NCBI RefSeq assembly: GCF_030848805.1
Contig: NC_092368.1
Coordinates: 2,514,441 to 2,578,440 of the forward strand
Reading direction: 5' to 3'
Length of the DNA stretch: 64,000 bases
Source of the DNA: Temnothorax longispinosus
Taxonomy: Eukaryota > Arthropoda > Insecta > Hymenoptera > Formicidae
The notes under the pieces are model-generated. The model was given only the letters and a program-made list of their open reading frames with translations. It did not search any database and was not told where the DNA came from. Position numbers and translations under genes: made by a program. The first letter of the stretch is position 1. Each line of letters begins with the position of its first letter. Below are positions 23,418-36,395 of the stretch, one piece after another.

Positions 23418-26400
23418 CGTGAACCGACTAGGTTTGTTTCGCGCGGCACGGTAACAAATCTCGTAAAATGGAATTTTTAACGCCGCCACCATGACTTCGT
23501 AACACCTTCAGCGAGGGCGTCGTTCAGTTGGTCGATCGGTCGGCTCGCGGTTGCGCGTCGACAATCCTCTCGCTTTCTTCGAAAAACACACGACGACGAG
23601 GATGGGAGGCAATTGCCACGGAGAAAGAAATGTCGCGGGTCGCGGTATGCCGGGATAAATATGCACAGCCTTAATGACGCGACGCGCGTGCGAGGGAGTC
23701 GCGAAAGAAGAGATCGCGGGAGGGAGGACGCTCGAAAAGAGGGTGCTGTGAAAGAAACTCGGCGACGAGGAGGAGCGAGAGAGGCGGCGAGAGGAAAGAC
23801 ACTCTCTCTCCGGTGCGATTCTCGTAATAGCTACTCGTGTCTTACTACACTCGCCACTCAATAATGCAGCGCCTCACGCTCGTACGCGACATGCACGCGC
23901 GACGGTGTGTGCGTACGAGAGCCGAGCATCTCGTGGTATCTAAGGATCCTAACGGAGTCGAAGTTCCACACCCTCGCAAGGATCGCCCGAGAGGGCGGCT
24001 CAATTATTCAAGGGACGCGTGAAGAAATCGAATTATATCCCGCATCTTCGCTACTTTGCGCCGCGCCGCCGGCTGCGCGCCAGACATTTTTTTCGTATTT
24101 AAATAAAAGACTATAATACGTTGCGAGAAAAAATGATTCAATCTTCAATTATAATGTAATTAAATCGTATGATTCGCGTGCGCAAATTTGTTACACAGAT
24201 AAGGTACAGAACTACTTAGCAGAGAAATAAGTATGTAAAAAATAAATAAATAATTCCGCTTTAAGAAAGCTCGATTTTGAAAGCTCATCCTTGAGAAACC
24301 TATTCGAGGGTTGAAGGAGGGCGGTAGACATATTTATTTTCGACAGCCCCCTAGTTCGTCTCGAACCGTTCTGCCTCCGGGATACGCGGGGGGAGACGCG
24401 AGATTGAAAGTGTAATAGGTCGGCCATCTTGGTTCTCCACCCTGCGTCAATTAGACGCCGACGGAGGGTGCCAAGGAGAGAGCGATGGCGTCGTCGTCAT
24501 CGGGGCATCGCGCACGAAAAGGCGCGCGAAAACGCTCTCGCGGAAGCTCGTCGATCGTGGTGTGCGTGTGCCTCTTCTCCCGCCGACATATGTATGTTAT
24601 CGGCGACGATATCGAGAGCAGTCGGGAATTAAAGCTCAGTTTCCGCGTGCCAGTCCCGGAAATAATGCGAGCCTCGTCGAGAGAATCAGGAAATGAAGCT
24701 AGCGTCCTTTCGAATAGTCCTTTTCGCTTCTCCGCGCTCCTCCGAAACAATTTTGCGCTTTTCCCGTTGAAATTACACGTTGTCCTTTTGCAAATCTCAG
24801 TAACCGGTCGAAACCGGCCGAGTTTCCATGCGCTGCCTATTGTTTTCGCCTGTTATCTTCGGTGCATTCTCGGTAAAAATAGGGAGAAACGATTCTTGTA
24901 TTTTTTATTAATTTTTAAATAGACAAATCCATGCATCCGCTATGTCTAAAATTTTCCTAAATATTGTAGACAATATCTTTTTATAGTAAACGAAAATAAT
25001 TTATCAAAGGTAAATTGTGCGATATAATTTATGCTAGCTCCCGTATCTTGTTACAAGGAACCGAATTAAATTACATATGCCCAAAGGCAACAAATTAATT
25101 CGAGGCAGGTGACTTCCGGTTTAACGAAGCCTGCCTTCGGCAACGAAGGCGCGATACGGGCGAGTACACGTAATAATCGTGAATCGCGTCATTAGGACGA
25201 TCCGCGATGATTCGCTTTGAATTTCCGATTTGCGAGCTCGCGCGCCGATCTACGAACTTAGGCTCCGCGGGGGCTCACGAACATCGCGCGCGAGACGCCT
25301 GCCATTAACGACGCGCCGCGGCGAATACGAAGATGCAATTAAGCGGGAGATATGCGGGGTCATTGCGTATCTGGCCGCATATATGCGAGTCGCGAGTTAG
25401 CATGACAAAGACGCGATTGCGGGCATCGAGATGTATGAGGAGTCTTTGGGGAATTTACCCCCTTTCGCGCGGCGAGAGAGAAGAGACGTGGCTGATGCAC
25501 GCCGACGCGCATTAATGCGCCTGGCGCGCCTCGTTTCGTCCCGGCGCGATTCTTCAGCGTCGCAGGTGTTATAGATCTCTTCGGTCGACCGGGGTAAATG
25601 AAACCGTGCGAGATCGTTTATATGTGAAGAGCAAGGGATATGATCGCGCTACCAATTACCTCGGTACACCGTTTTGCGATTGGAATTTCATGGAACGATG
25701 ATATTCCGCGAAGACACTTCGAAATACCTTAGAATTCAGCTCCTTTCTTTGATTTTTACAAAACACCCTCCGCAAAATGGACTTTCCTCGTGATCGTGAT
25801 CTTTCCTCAAAGGACTCGCTCAATGACTACTCGATGAGAATATTCTCAGATTCCAAACATCATATTTTTTTAATATGCTTGCGAACGAATGAAGATCGAG
25901 GAGAAACAGGATTTAGGTGTGGAATATTTAATTCGGGGTAGGTTATACCGGAGTAACACGCGAAGGAATCATTATTATTACCTCGCCTAATGTTTTTATT
26001 CAATTCGAGAGTGGTATTCCGGGAAGTATGCGAGCAATTTATTCCGCTCGTTTGAAAGGGAGATGGTCCCACACACACGTACATCAATCTCTTTTCTACC
26101 TATGTGAGCGACGCGCCTAAAGCGTGATGATAATTGCGGCACCGTTGAAGTCGGAGAATTATCGCGCGAGAGGGAAAAAAAAAGCACGAGCACACGGCGG
26201 CGCGCGGAGTGTTAAGTCACCGTGTACAAGTGAGAATGATACTCGCATGATAATGCCACGCCTCGTTTTGCCGCGATTCTTAATATCGCAGACGCATTAA
26301 TTGACTCGGAACGGCAAGCAATCTATATTAGAATCTGGTTCACGCTGGCGTGGTGGTGTGTAGCATTATGTAAATAAACGCGTGCTGCATCGCGTTAGCC

Positions 26401-27944
26401 GCGCATCGCGATACAGAGCCGTACACACGTACACACATGTACGCGCGCGCGCACACGCACACGCACGCGGAGGGAGAGATCGGAGATAAAATCGCGGCGG
26501 TGTGTAAACGCTCGTTCGACGCGCGCGACGGAAGACATGCGAGAATATTATTATTTTATCGGAAGTTGAGAGAGAGATAATGACGCGACGGAGATGACAG
26601 CGACGATAATGCATTGACGCCAGATGCGTCCACGATACACCGAACCGCCCCGTCGTACAGATACGCACGTATCGCGCGGAGTGCAACGTTTTCTGCAACC
26701 TTCACAAGGGTAAATTAATTAATTTTTTTATTTGCGCAATTTTATGAATTTCTCCGTCGAGCTCGTTGATTGTTCAAGACCAAGCACGCCAAGGTAATTT
26801 TGAGAAAGCATGTCAAATTCTATTCGAGTTGTTCCACGATACGCACGGATTTTATTAAAATCGAACTGATCTAATTTTAAGCTTCAATCAAGTTCGAATG
26901 TCTGACGTCTCGCACTATCTCGATGCTCCGCAAAACTTGCGTCGATTATAAAGAAAAAAAGCAAATTCACAAACACGTGGTAATGCGCGATTGTTTCGCT
27001 AATTATGATGACAATTGTATAGCACAAAAGTACAAATTGTGGTATAAATTAAAGATATTGAGGGACTCTCGATATTTTCGCATAAAAACAGGCTCCACGC
27101 GGCGGGTATATAATGACGAGGTCGTCTATTATTATATAATTCACCGTCGCCGTGCGCGCGGAGAGGAGGTTCGCGCGCCATTCTTCTATGATAATTTTTC
27201 ACATTAAAGTTATCTCCGGCTTGGATAATAAGTAAAAAGAGCGATAATAGCCGTTGCCGTTTTGCGTTGCGCGCGCGCGAGCGCGGCTGGAGCAACGAGT
27301 AAAAAGCGAGACGGACCGATAATTATTATTGTGCCGTCTGTCCGAACCCCCGTACTAACGAGGCTCCAACTCGACCGCGGGCAATAAATGTTAAGTGCGG
27401 GGGAATGGAAGCGAGAACGATAATTAGGAATGTTAATTTATCTAATAATTAGGCGGATTAATAGGAAGGCCTTATCTGATATGCGGAGGAAGCGCGAAGG
27501 TCGGGGACTGTCGAAATGTGGGAAATAGGAAGCTGCGTTTCCCCCGTGTTAAGAGTCAACCCCCTTTCCCCCTCCCTCGCCTCTGATCGATGCAACGTCT
27601 TAGAGAGTGGCAGAGTGACACGAAATGGAGCAGAGAACAAGAGAAGAGAAATTTAATTACGCACGAGACAGTAATTCCCGACGATGTTACGATAATGTTT
27701 CACAAGTGCAAAAAAAAAATCAATTCGAAGACCTGTCGGATAACCCGTTAATAAAACACCTCTTTCCGTGATGGTGCGTCACTTACGTATACGCGCAAAA
27801 ATAAAGGCACGTAAAATAAAACGCTATTATATTTAAACGCTATATTTAATAGAAGAGTCGCATGACAGCGTGTCGGATATAACTCCGCGCACGATCGACT
27901 ATAAATAAATTTGTATGAAGTAGTAATGATAACAGAAACTGCTG

Positions 27945-27972
27945 CTGGAAAACAAAAAAAAAATTCACAGAG
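27945..27972 (-). promoter_or_regulatory. strong 3' splice acceptor-like sequence
   Basis: On the minus strand, GTGAAT (branchpoint-like) is followed by about ten T, then GTTTTCCAG and CAGCAG. The AG is at 27946-27945. One frame after it stays open for about 32 codons (Gln-Gln-Phe-Leu-Leu start) to a stop at about 27850, with no donor. The signal is good but an exon is not established. Confidence 0.25.
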
Positions 27973-28726
27973 AAAAAACGTCCGGCGTTTTATAGAGGGG
28001 AACACGAGTCGCTGCCATTGCGCAAGAAGAAATTAAAAAGCAGAAAGCGAAAAACCGCGCGCGACACGATCGGATTTCACGCTCGATAGTTCGGCGATCG
28101 AGAGCCAGCGACTGCAACACGACGTCGTTATAGTCGTGCGGATTTGAAGCGTCGAAAGGCAAACAAAAGGAAAATTAAAAAATAAACGATCGCCCCCGTG
28201 GACGTCGGTACTCGTGGAGAAAAACGTAATGCACGGGAAAACAGTCTTTTCCCGCGTTTCCCTACTGGGAAAATCTATCGACCGGCCCCCCCGCGCGACC
28301 CTTCCTCCTCCTCGCTGTGCCATTCCCTCTCCTCCCCCGCCTATGTTACTCGCCATGCTCGAAAGAATAGTCCGAATGAGACGACATAAGTTTTTTGCAT
28401 TACGCTCGGCTATTATTAATGTAAATATAAAGTGCGCGTTCGTCTCGGGAGAGAACGATGTTTATTATTCATTAGAAGTTATGACTTTTAATGAGGCTCG
28501 GAACTACCAACCAGGTAGTTAATGCATAATATAAATAAGAATTTTTTTTCAACTTCACGGCATAATATATAACGACGGCAATCTTAGCCGTCAAGACGCG
28601 AAATAATTTATTGCAAAAGAGGAAGGAAAAACAGAAAACGTTACCTTGGCGAATCGATCCATTCGATTCGGTCGGTACACGTTACGATATGTCCATCCGG
28701 TATCGTGTAACTTATACTTATCGCAG

Positions 28727-28760
28727 AAGGAGAGAAAGAGAGAGAGGGGGGAGGGAGAGG
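28727..28760 (+). repeat. GA/G-rich tract
   Basis: GAGA units with a GGGGGG run. The 249-codon plus frame at 28646-29395 passes straight through it, and I do not regard that frame as a gene. Confidence 0.85.
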
Positions 28761-29708
28761 CGTTTATATATAAACACATGGCTATATACATACGGCATGT
28801 CGCGAAGCTATTTCTGTTAATGGAAAATTTTTCCTGGCCGGTGACGCATGGATACGTTCGGATGGATTATAATCTTGAAGCGTACGATGAAACGTACGAT
28901 TGTTACTATTTCCGTCTTATGATCGCGTTCTCTGCCGCAGTCGCGCGATTTATTCGGCGTCCTTCTGACGCCGGCCGGTCGCGCGTACGTTTCGATTATT
29001 TATCACCGCGCTCGGTCAAGTCACCCCCTTTACCTCTTTCCCTCCCCCGTTTGACCGAGTCCAATCCAGGGATGAAAAACGTTCGCTTATCTTCGCGAGC
29101 GGGGGCACGTGCGGTAGGCGCTTATCAGGCGACGTGCATTTTCGGCTCGTATACACTAATTAACGGATGTCTTAATTACGAGGGCATTGGAATGCGGCAC
29201 GCGCGGCAAAGGGATAGACTGAAATTCCCATGCAAATGCGACCCGGTTTTCTCCTTCGTGGCTCGCCGACCGCTTGTCAACCCTTTTTTTTCCTCCCTCC
29301 CGTCGTTGACGGGAGAACGAAGGAGAGCATTCTTTCCACTCGAAAAGGAAAACTCGAGCATGCCTTGGCGGGATGCAGCGAGGCGGGGAAAGTGAGGAAT
29401 TACGGAGGGTGGACGATCTCTGAGTGAAGTGAAAACCAAAGGTATCCTATTTATGAATATGTATGCAAGGAAAGCTGATTTCCAACGTGATCTAACTCGG
29501 AATCAAAAATGACATTTTACGGGGGATATATACTCCCGCACGTATGCAAGTACGTTTCTTTCTTCGGGGCGAATTAATGTCCGCGCGGCACGACACGCGC
29601 TCTTTTTCTTCAAGTGTGTTCTGCTGCCCCGTTTCCGCTGCACCGCGCCGTCGCTTCTTATGAGGGCGATTAATAATGGTCGGATACTCTTGAACTAAGA
29701 GAGTCATT
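28761..29708. other. non-coding, mixed composition
   Basis: CpG-containing sequence with a long plus frame (28646-29395) that lacks a recognisable domain and has an arginine-rich, repeat-derived start. A pyrimidine-rich stretch lies at 29020-29060. No splice-supported exon is seen. Confidence 0.45.
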
Positions 29709-30092
29709 ATGAGCTTCTTTCGTTGCCGCGGTATCGCTCGCGGCATCGAGATTTCAAGTCGTTGCCGCGCAGTTCCTCATTGTCGCGGCGAAGAAAACGA
29801 CGCGCGACGTTCTTGCGCGCGTCTCAATGAAGAAGGAAAAAGATTAATAATCTGGATCGAAAATGTAAAACGCGAATGGAACAAATGTCATGTTGAGCAA
29901 ATGTCGAGAAAACCTGCGTCGTTTTATTACAATTATAAGTCGGCTAAAGTAAATTGATATAAGTAGATGCACACATTTGAATGGATTATAAGAATTGCAA
30001 TTTTTCTTTTTCAGACGCGGGACGGTGATACGTTTGAAAACGTAGCGAAAAGAAATTGCGAGATTGAGCTTTGCGAGAGAACTCCATTCTGA
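29709..30092 (+). CDS. candidate two-exon small protein, family not recognised
   Basis: Exon 1 coding 29709-29948 (80 codons, ATG start) ends at AAA|GTAAAT. A 66-base intron (29949-30014) ends in a strong TTTTTCTTTTTCAG. Exon 2 coding 30015-30089 is in matching phase 0 and reads 25 codons to TGA at 30090-30092. An AATAAA follows at 30111-30116, 19 bases after the stop. The product would be 105 residues, basic, with seven cysteines (residues 6, 19, 25, 36, 60, 95 and 100). It has no signal peptide or membrane segment, and a Tyr-rich stretch (FYYNY) sits before the junction. Short introns near this length are usual in insects. Against it: the donor is not perfect, no homologue is recognised and no promoter is clear. 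It may be a chance combination. Confidence 0.25.
29949..30014 (+). other. candidate 66-base intron
   Basis: GTAAAT donor, TTGAAT/TTATAAG branchpoint-like sequences, then a pyrimidine tract and CAG. Without removing it, the upstream frame stops at 29955-29957. Removing it extends that frame without changing phase. Confidence 0.3.
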
Positions 30093-30110
30093 AATTGTGC
30101 ATAACTATTT

Positions 30111-30116
30111 AATAAA
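30111..30116 (+). terminator. AATAAA poly(A) signal candidate
   Basis: Canonical hexamer just after the stop of the candidate gene above, followed by G-rich sequence. In AT-containing DNA the hexamer alone is common, so its value lies in its position. Confidence 0.25.
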
Positions 30117-30120
30117 GAAT

Positions 30121-32640
30121 TTACGGGGAGGGGAAGGACGGACCGAAGTCATAGGAAATTGATTCTAGAACAGACGCTTTTAAACTCACGGCAACTAGCT
30201 CTCGATCGAGATCGAGTCGCAAAGCCGCTTCTCTCGCGGTGAGTCGCTTCGAGCTAACGCTGGGCGCCAACGTTTGCCTTCCATTTAAATATAATCGTCG
30301 GCGCGGCGAGGCAGCTTTCTTGGGCAAGACGCGAGCGCGCGCTATATTAATATTTTAATATAAATGCAAATGGTATTAGATGACGCTTACCGATAGGGAG
30401 AAAGGAGGGAGAGAAGAGAGAGGAAGAGAGGAGAGAGAGAGAGACCCGCGGAAGGGGGGGAGGTTACGTTTGTACCCTGTTCCCCGTTCCTCACGAGCGA
30501 GATCGCCCTCACTGCCCCCGGCGCGGCGCACACCCTCGGCGTCGTACACCCCCGCGATTTACCGTCGCTGTTCGCCTTTCAAGGATATTAAGGAACGACC
30601 GTAAGATACGTAGCTTACGGTGCTGTCTTACGAACTTTCCGGTCTCTTCCGGTGGAGAGAATGTGTGCATGTGTGCATGTGCGCGCGCGATCCACGTAGT
30701 ATGCTAGGGTAGTTTAGAAATATCTCGCTACCGGGGGAATTTATTGCGTCGCCCCTTATTATCATTATTATATCGCGGAAAGGGTGGCCGTGTTTTATAC
30801 AGGGCAGGCATTCATGTGTAAATTTTTAACATTTCGAATTTCCTGAGAATGCCGCATTTTAGCGAAATTTATATGCGCGTGATGCGCACGTAACTGTTTT
30901 TATTTAAATAAAAATTCATTAAAATCTGCGAAGTAAAAGACGCTGCAGGAGCGGAGATACGGACAAAGAATGACGCTTAACTCTTCTTTTTTTTTTAAGT
31001 TTCAGGTATATAGATAATAACGTGTGCATGTTTCGCCTCTGGATTCCTTGGGGAACGCGGAATACGCGGAATATTTTAATTCTGAAATAATTATTTTAAA
31101 GTATAATCTAATTTAAATTTCTTGTAAACCGCATGAATACGAAAATTGAGGATGAAATTAAATTACGAAGTAGTTCCCGTATTTGTGTGTGCGATGCGTG
31201 CCCGAGAAGTTAAAGCGCAAATTCAAATTTACCGTCCATAAGTTCCCGAACGCAACTGGAAGAGAAATGGCTTGTAATTTCAAGTTTTGATAAACTACAC
31301 CGTCTTGCGTTTTGTTTTTTTCCATATACTTGTCGCAAACTTACGTAGAAGGAATTCATAGAAGCGAGTTTGTGCAGGATTTATACAGAATTTATGTACA
31401 AGCAAATTTATTAATAGAACAGAGTATTTTTACTTCAAGAACTGTTTTCCGCGCTATGAAAAATTAAAAATTGAAGGTCATAACTATAAAATAAAGTACG
31501 ATACTAAATATATTTTCACCATACAATATATGTGAGCTAAAAATAAGTTCTGTATATATTGTAAGAACTTTTGTTCTTTCTTTATAAAATCCAACATCGC
31601 GAAACTTTATAAAAATGTTATAAAAGTCAAAATCGACATATTCTACGGCACAGTTAAAAATTAAAATCGAGATTGTACGTCGAGAATAACTGAAGAATCG
31701 GGACCAAGTCCCTACCGAAAGTAACTCTAAAAATCGAGATCGAGGTTCCTCTTATACGAAAAATCGCGCATAAAAATCAGTTCCAGACCTTGTGCAGGTC
31801 CGCACCCACGCACATTGATCCCACGTGGCGTCAATTCCGTCAGCGATTTTCGCGCGCGTGAATTTGCGAGAATGCCGCGAGTAGGTAGCTCTTGTCGCAG
31901 CGTTGTTGTATCATCCGTCGCGTGCTCGTTTGTTTGTTGCAGATGCAGACGCGGCAGTTGATACGAGCCACCGTCGTCGCCGCGCTGCGTTCTCCATTTA
32001 CGCGATTCAGCGATGCGCGATGCCATTCACGGGCGAAAATATGAAAACCCCATTATGCGTGAGCCGCCGCCGCTGCAGCCTCTCGCTTTTCGAGTCTACC
32101 TCGCTCCCCCCCGTCCCCCCTTTTCGCGCCCACTCGTTTCTGTTCGCGTTCGGATATATGTTTATCATATGTTTTCGCGTTACGCATAAGTTCCCGCGCT
32201 TTTCCAGGTGAAGGGCTCCCAACTGTTCGTATATCTCGCCTCTTTCAACTCTCTCCCTTGCCCACACCGCGAGACGCGTGTGTGCGCACTCGTCCCATCA
32301 AACTTTCGGCGAGAAAGATGGGCGTTAATTAGACGCGCCCCCGGTTCACCGCCACGCCACGCAGATGCGACTTTGCGAAATGACGCGAAACTCGCGTTCG
32401 AGAAGTTACGCCGATGAATCGCGCGGGTATTACTCTTCCGGCCGCAATGCGCGTCGGTGGTTTAAGCGTCGACGAGAATGCCAGCGTTTCATTCGTTTCC
32501 CTCGCTAATCGCCGGGCATAATTGCATCCGAGTGCCTCGAATGAATCGAGAACCATTTTTCTTTCTGTATTTTAACTCGCGCGCGACAAGCGCGGATACG
32601 ACACTCGTTGTCGCGTATTGTATATTACAGGTTCTATAGA
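30121..32640. other. non-coding, mixed composition
   Basis: No gene is recognised. GA tract at 30396-30444, GTGTGCAT/GCGC alternation near 30660-30690 and AT-rich DNA at 30830-31700. Two plus-strand CAG|GT junctions with good upstream pyrimidine tracts lie at 31003 and 32205. The plus frame at 31903-32211 ends at the second of these. Confidence 0.55.
30396..30444 (+). repeat. GA/GGA tract
   Basis: Imperfect GAGA/GGGA repeat. Confidence 0.85.
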
Positions 32641-35600
32641 CGTATATATCTTTTATAGAAAATTTATTTCAAAAAATGCGGGATATATCTCGAATTAAAT
32701 TTTTTTTTATTTGACCCGTAAACTCATATTTATTCTTCGAGGCAGCCGGAATTAATATAACCCAGTGACATTTTCATCTCCATTTTGTTATTTTATAAGA
32801 AATATATTTTTTAAATGCTTTCCATTTATTCTATTGTTAACTTAACGTAACTATATAAATTTAAAAATATATTCTATGTATATATATTTACCGTTACGCT
32901 TTATCGAGAGAAGTATAAAAATATTCTTTTTATGCTTGAATAAGTGAAACATTATTTGCCATTTTTATAAAATATACAAAAATCAGCACTCTCTCAAACT
33001 AATTTCTTCGATAAAGCTTCTGTTAAAATACGATTTCATACAACAAGCTATTCCCAATCCATCTCAGCACTTTCGAACAGTTCCACGCACTGTATAGTGC
33101 CACACTAATTTGCAGGTAATTACATTAATATGTCGGACCGGAAGCCCCGCACCAAATCCCGGCGATTTTCTTCGCCTAACGATGACAGGCGAACTGACAG
33201 CACCCGCGGCTGCATCGGCGTGCAGTGACGTTTCGAGAAGGAAGATCATGGCATTAATTAGGTGCACGCACTGATCTCGCTGTCCATTGTTGCGCGGTCG
33301 TTTACAGCAAAATTGATCCGACATGATCAATCGTATTCGCGTGAATACGATTCAAATGATTCGTTACGGTATTAAGTGTTGATTTCTCTTTATTTCTTTA
33401 TTTGTTTTCCGAACAATTTCCCTTGCAACTTTCGGATCGACTGTATACGCAGTATCGAACGCAAATGTATCTGTCTCGCGATAACTAATCGCCACGTTTT
33501 AATAAAATTACTTTTCAGTGCCTTTACGCGGATATCTATTTCCATAATAAAGATAGAAGTGAAACGGTAATCCTATTCACCAGTAATTCACTCATTTGAA
33601 ATATACACACATATATATAAAACGATCTATAATTGCTTTTTATAAAGTTTAACAAATTAAAGCTCCTCATATGCAATTAAAAATTTTCCCCTTTTACTGG
33701 ATATATTGAAAGTTATAAATCTCATACATGCGCCATACGTATAGAGACATCAATCAAATTTCAGTGGCTAATAAGATTAGGTATCAAGACCTCCGATATA
33801 TATCAAGCCATCGGTTGAAAAGAAATTAACGCGGCAATATTAACCTTCCAATTCCGTAGTGATCCTATTCACCCCATTCTACGGTATTTTCCGTCGAATT
33901 TATCGCGCGTTTACGTTCGCGCGCCGACCGCCCCCGCCCGGCGCGAGCAATTAATCGTCATTGAAGCAACTAAACGCATTATCTTTCGAACATATTTCCG
34001 TCGCAGTGGCGGGCAGCACGAGCGAAGGTTGCGCGCGCACATAATCACGCGGGATAGAATTTTACAGTCGAGTCGCGATACTCTCCGAGATCCGCGAGAG
34101 ACTAGCCGTGATTTTGTGCTCAACAACACGGCTGCGTGTGGTTTAACTTTCGCACGATTATACGGCGAACAAAAAATATACCGTAAATAAAAAATTAATT
34201 TGTATGTATTATTGATACACTGTGACCGGCATATTAATAATAAATACAAAATTTATTTTTTCAATAAATTCACCATTTAATATAACATTATTTTTTTATT
34301 TTGAAACAAGCTGAGCCTTTGTTGCCCGAATCAGGATAGGTATTGTTTTAACCATCGCTCGAGGATTAAGTTTTTCGAGGTAATATATGATACTACATGA
34401 ATCATGCACGTGTGCGATTATATCATCATACTGTATGGTCGTACTGTATTATATTATCGAAGACAACAAAGGCTTAGTATGATTAGATTTATTTCAGGTT
34501 ATAAGCTCAAATACGCCTGCGCTCGCTCAGATCGGCTATGAATAATAATCGATCGAGCCTCGAAATTTGGCAGGATTTATTGCGAATTCAATTACACTTA
34601 ATAGATTCGATTACAATCCGATGGCAGCCCGAAATACCGTGTGAGTTACGAGCGACCCAATTGTGTTTTTCTTCGTGATGGTAAATTGCGGGGAACAGAA
34701 CAAAATCGGAAAGACTCGTTACAGCGATTACAAGTGTGTTACAAATGTTCTTCTTAGCTTTCAGCAGTTCGTTAACGATCGAGATAGAGATACGCACACG
34801 CGAGCTCACGCTTCCCCACGTCGCGTTATTAACTTATATATTGAGAGATATGCTCCCCGGAGTTTCCGGACGTAATGGCCGCGATCGCGGCCGTCGGTTT
34901 ATATCGCGCAGATTAGCGCAATAACGTCTTCCTCGGCGGAACAAGGAGAGCGACGAACGTCGGTCACGTGAAATCGCGATTGAAATGCTGAACTTAATTA
35001 TCCAAAACGTTAATTTGCCCGTTGTCCATCGGCGCGCGTCATTACCGCGCCGGAGAAACAGCACACGGCGGCGGCGGCATGGATATGCATCGTGACGAGC
35101 TCTATCTTTACAGCATGAGATAACGGAGATAAGGCCCGCACCCACACTCACACCGTCATCCGAGAGAGGTAATAAAAATGTTGGCAGGAAAAGATTTTTA
35201 TCGCGGCTCGGACGTGCCGCCATATAATCCGCGGAAACGCGGCGGTGGCGTCCTGCGTGCGGTGAATTTAACTCTTTCTTTATCGCGCCGACGCGATTTC
35301 CGAGATTTTGCGCGTCTGTCGGGAAGTTACAGTTTACAGAATTACATAGCAAACACTCGGTTATTTATAGAAAAATTTTATCTTCGCGCTTATTAAATTT
35401 TGATCGAATTTGTTACTTCAAACAGGACATCAACAAATATTAACGTGCGCTTATGTAATATTTATTTCTCTACTCTGGTTTCTTTTAAACTACAAATCTA
35501 TCTTAATTTACGAATATTATAGGAACTCATGGGGGATTCTATATATTTCACTAGAGAATGGTAGAGGATTTACTAGAGAGTGACGATTCGCGTGCGTCAA

Positions 35601-36300
35601 CTAAAGAGCGACAGTAAGCCGCTTCGATCTGGTTTCTCCATCTAGTGCTATTACGTCGCTGTTTAACCCTAGCTCGCCACACTCCGGTCCAGTGGACCCG
35701 CTGAACGTTTTCCGATTTTCTAGTTTTCACGTAATAACATAATATTTTCTAGTTTCCTTATAATAAGTTCGGTTTAAATTCAAATCATTTTCTTGACCTG
35801 ATATTATCATAAACATCTTATTCAGAGTCGGTATCACCAATTTCTATAGTACAAGCTTGAAAATATTAATTAGAATGAAAATGACAATGTGACAAAGTCG
35901 TGCGGTCTCACGGACTGGAGTGTGGCGAATTATGGACTCGAAAATAAGGAGTACGACGATATTAAAATCCTCCGCGAACGATCGTCACGAGAAAAATGTC
36001 TCGAGGTGTGCGTGTCGCACGTAATCCGTACAATTTGTCGCTTTCCACGGAATCGGCTCGCATCGGCGAGGAAGAAAAAGGGAACGCGTTCGGGGAACAT
36101 GCTCAGGAAACCCACCGGGCGAACTCCCGCCGTTCACGACGGCGGCGCTTTATCATAAATTATAATTAACCGCATAAATATGCATTCGACCGTGGCATAA
36201 TTCGACCAATAACAGTAAATTACTCGCGAGGCGGAGCGAGCGACTCGTCGCCCGGTGCCGCAATCCCACCCGGTGTATGGAGAGGGCGACCCAACAACTA
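32641..36300. other. AT-rich and CpG-mosaic non-coding DNA
   Basis: 32640-33060 and 33550-33830 are AT-rich. 33860-34130 and 34830-35340 are CpG-rich. 36120-36230 carries TAAT cores and ATGCAT. No gene, RNA gene or structured repeat is recognised. Confidence 0.6.
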
Positions 36301-36305
36301 CGCTG

Positions 36306-36395
36306 CCTCTCTCTCTCTCTTTCGCCGATTCTCTTTCTCTCTGTTTCTCTCTCTCCCCTAATACAACCCCCCTCTCTCTCTCTCTCTCTCTCTCT
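36306..36395 (+). repeat. CT tracts
   Basis: Three CT-rich runs, the last (36371-36395) an uninterrupted CT dinucleotide repeat. Confidence 0.95.

Larger units (their letters stand above)
22891..28720. other. non-coding, mosaic of CpG-rich and AT-rich DNA
   Basis: No gene is recognised. Contents are the GACC repeat at 23393, an AT-rich stretch at 24110-24260 and CpG/TAAT-rich stretches at 25080-25560 and 26200-26300. A purine-pyrimidine alternating stretch lies at about 26430-26465, and 26700-27060 is AT-rich. Frames of up to 145 codons are composition shadows without motifs. A strong minus-strand acceptor lies at 27945. Confidence 0.55.

Noticed and set aside
28646..29395. 249-codon plus-strand open frame, the longest in the window
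   Set aside because: It starts just before a GA tract and is arginine-rich. It has no recognised motif and no supporting splice or poly(A) context. CpG-rich DNA with few stops explains its length.
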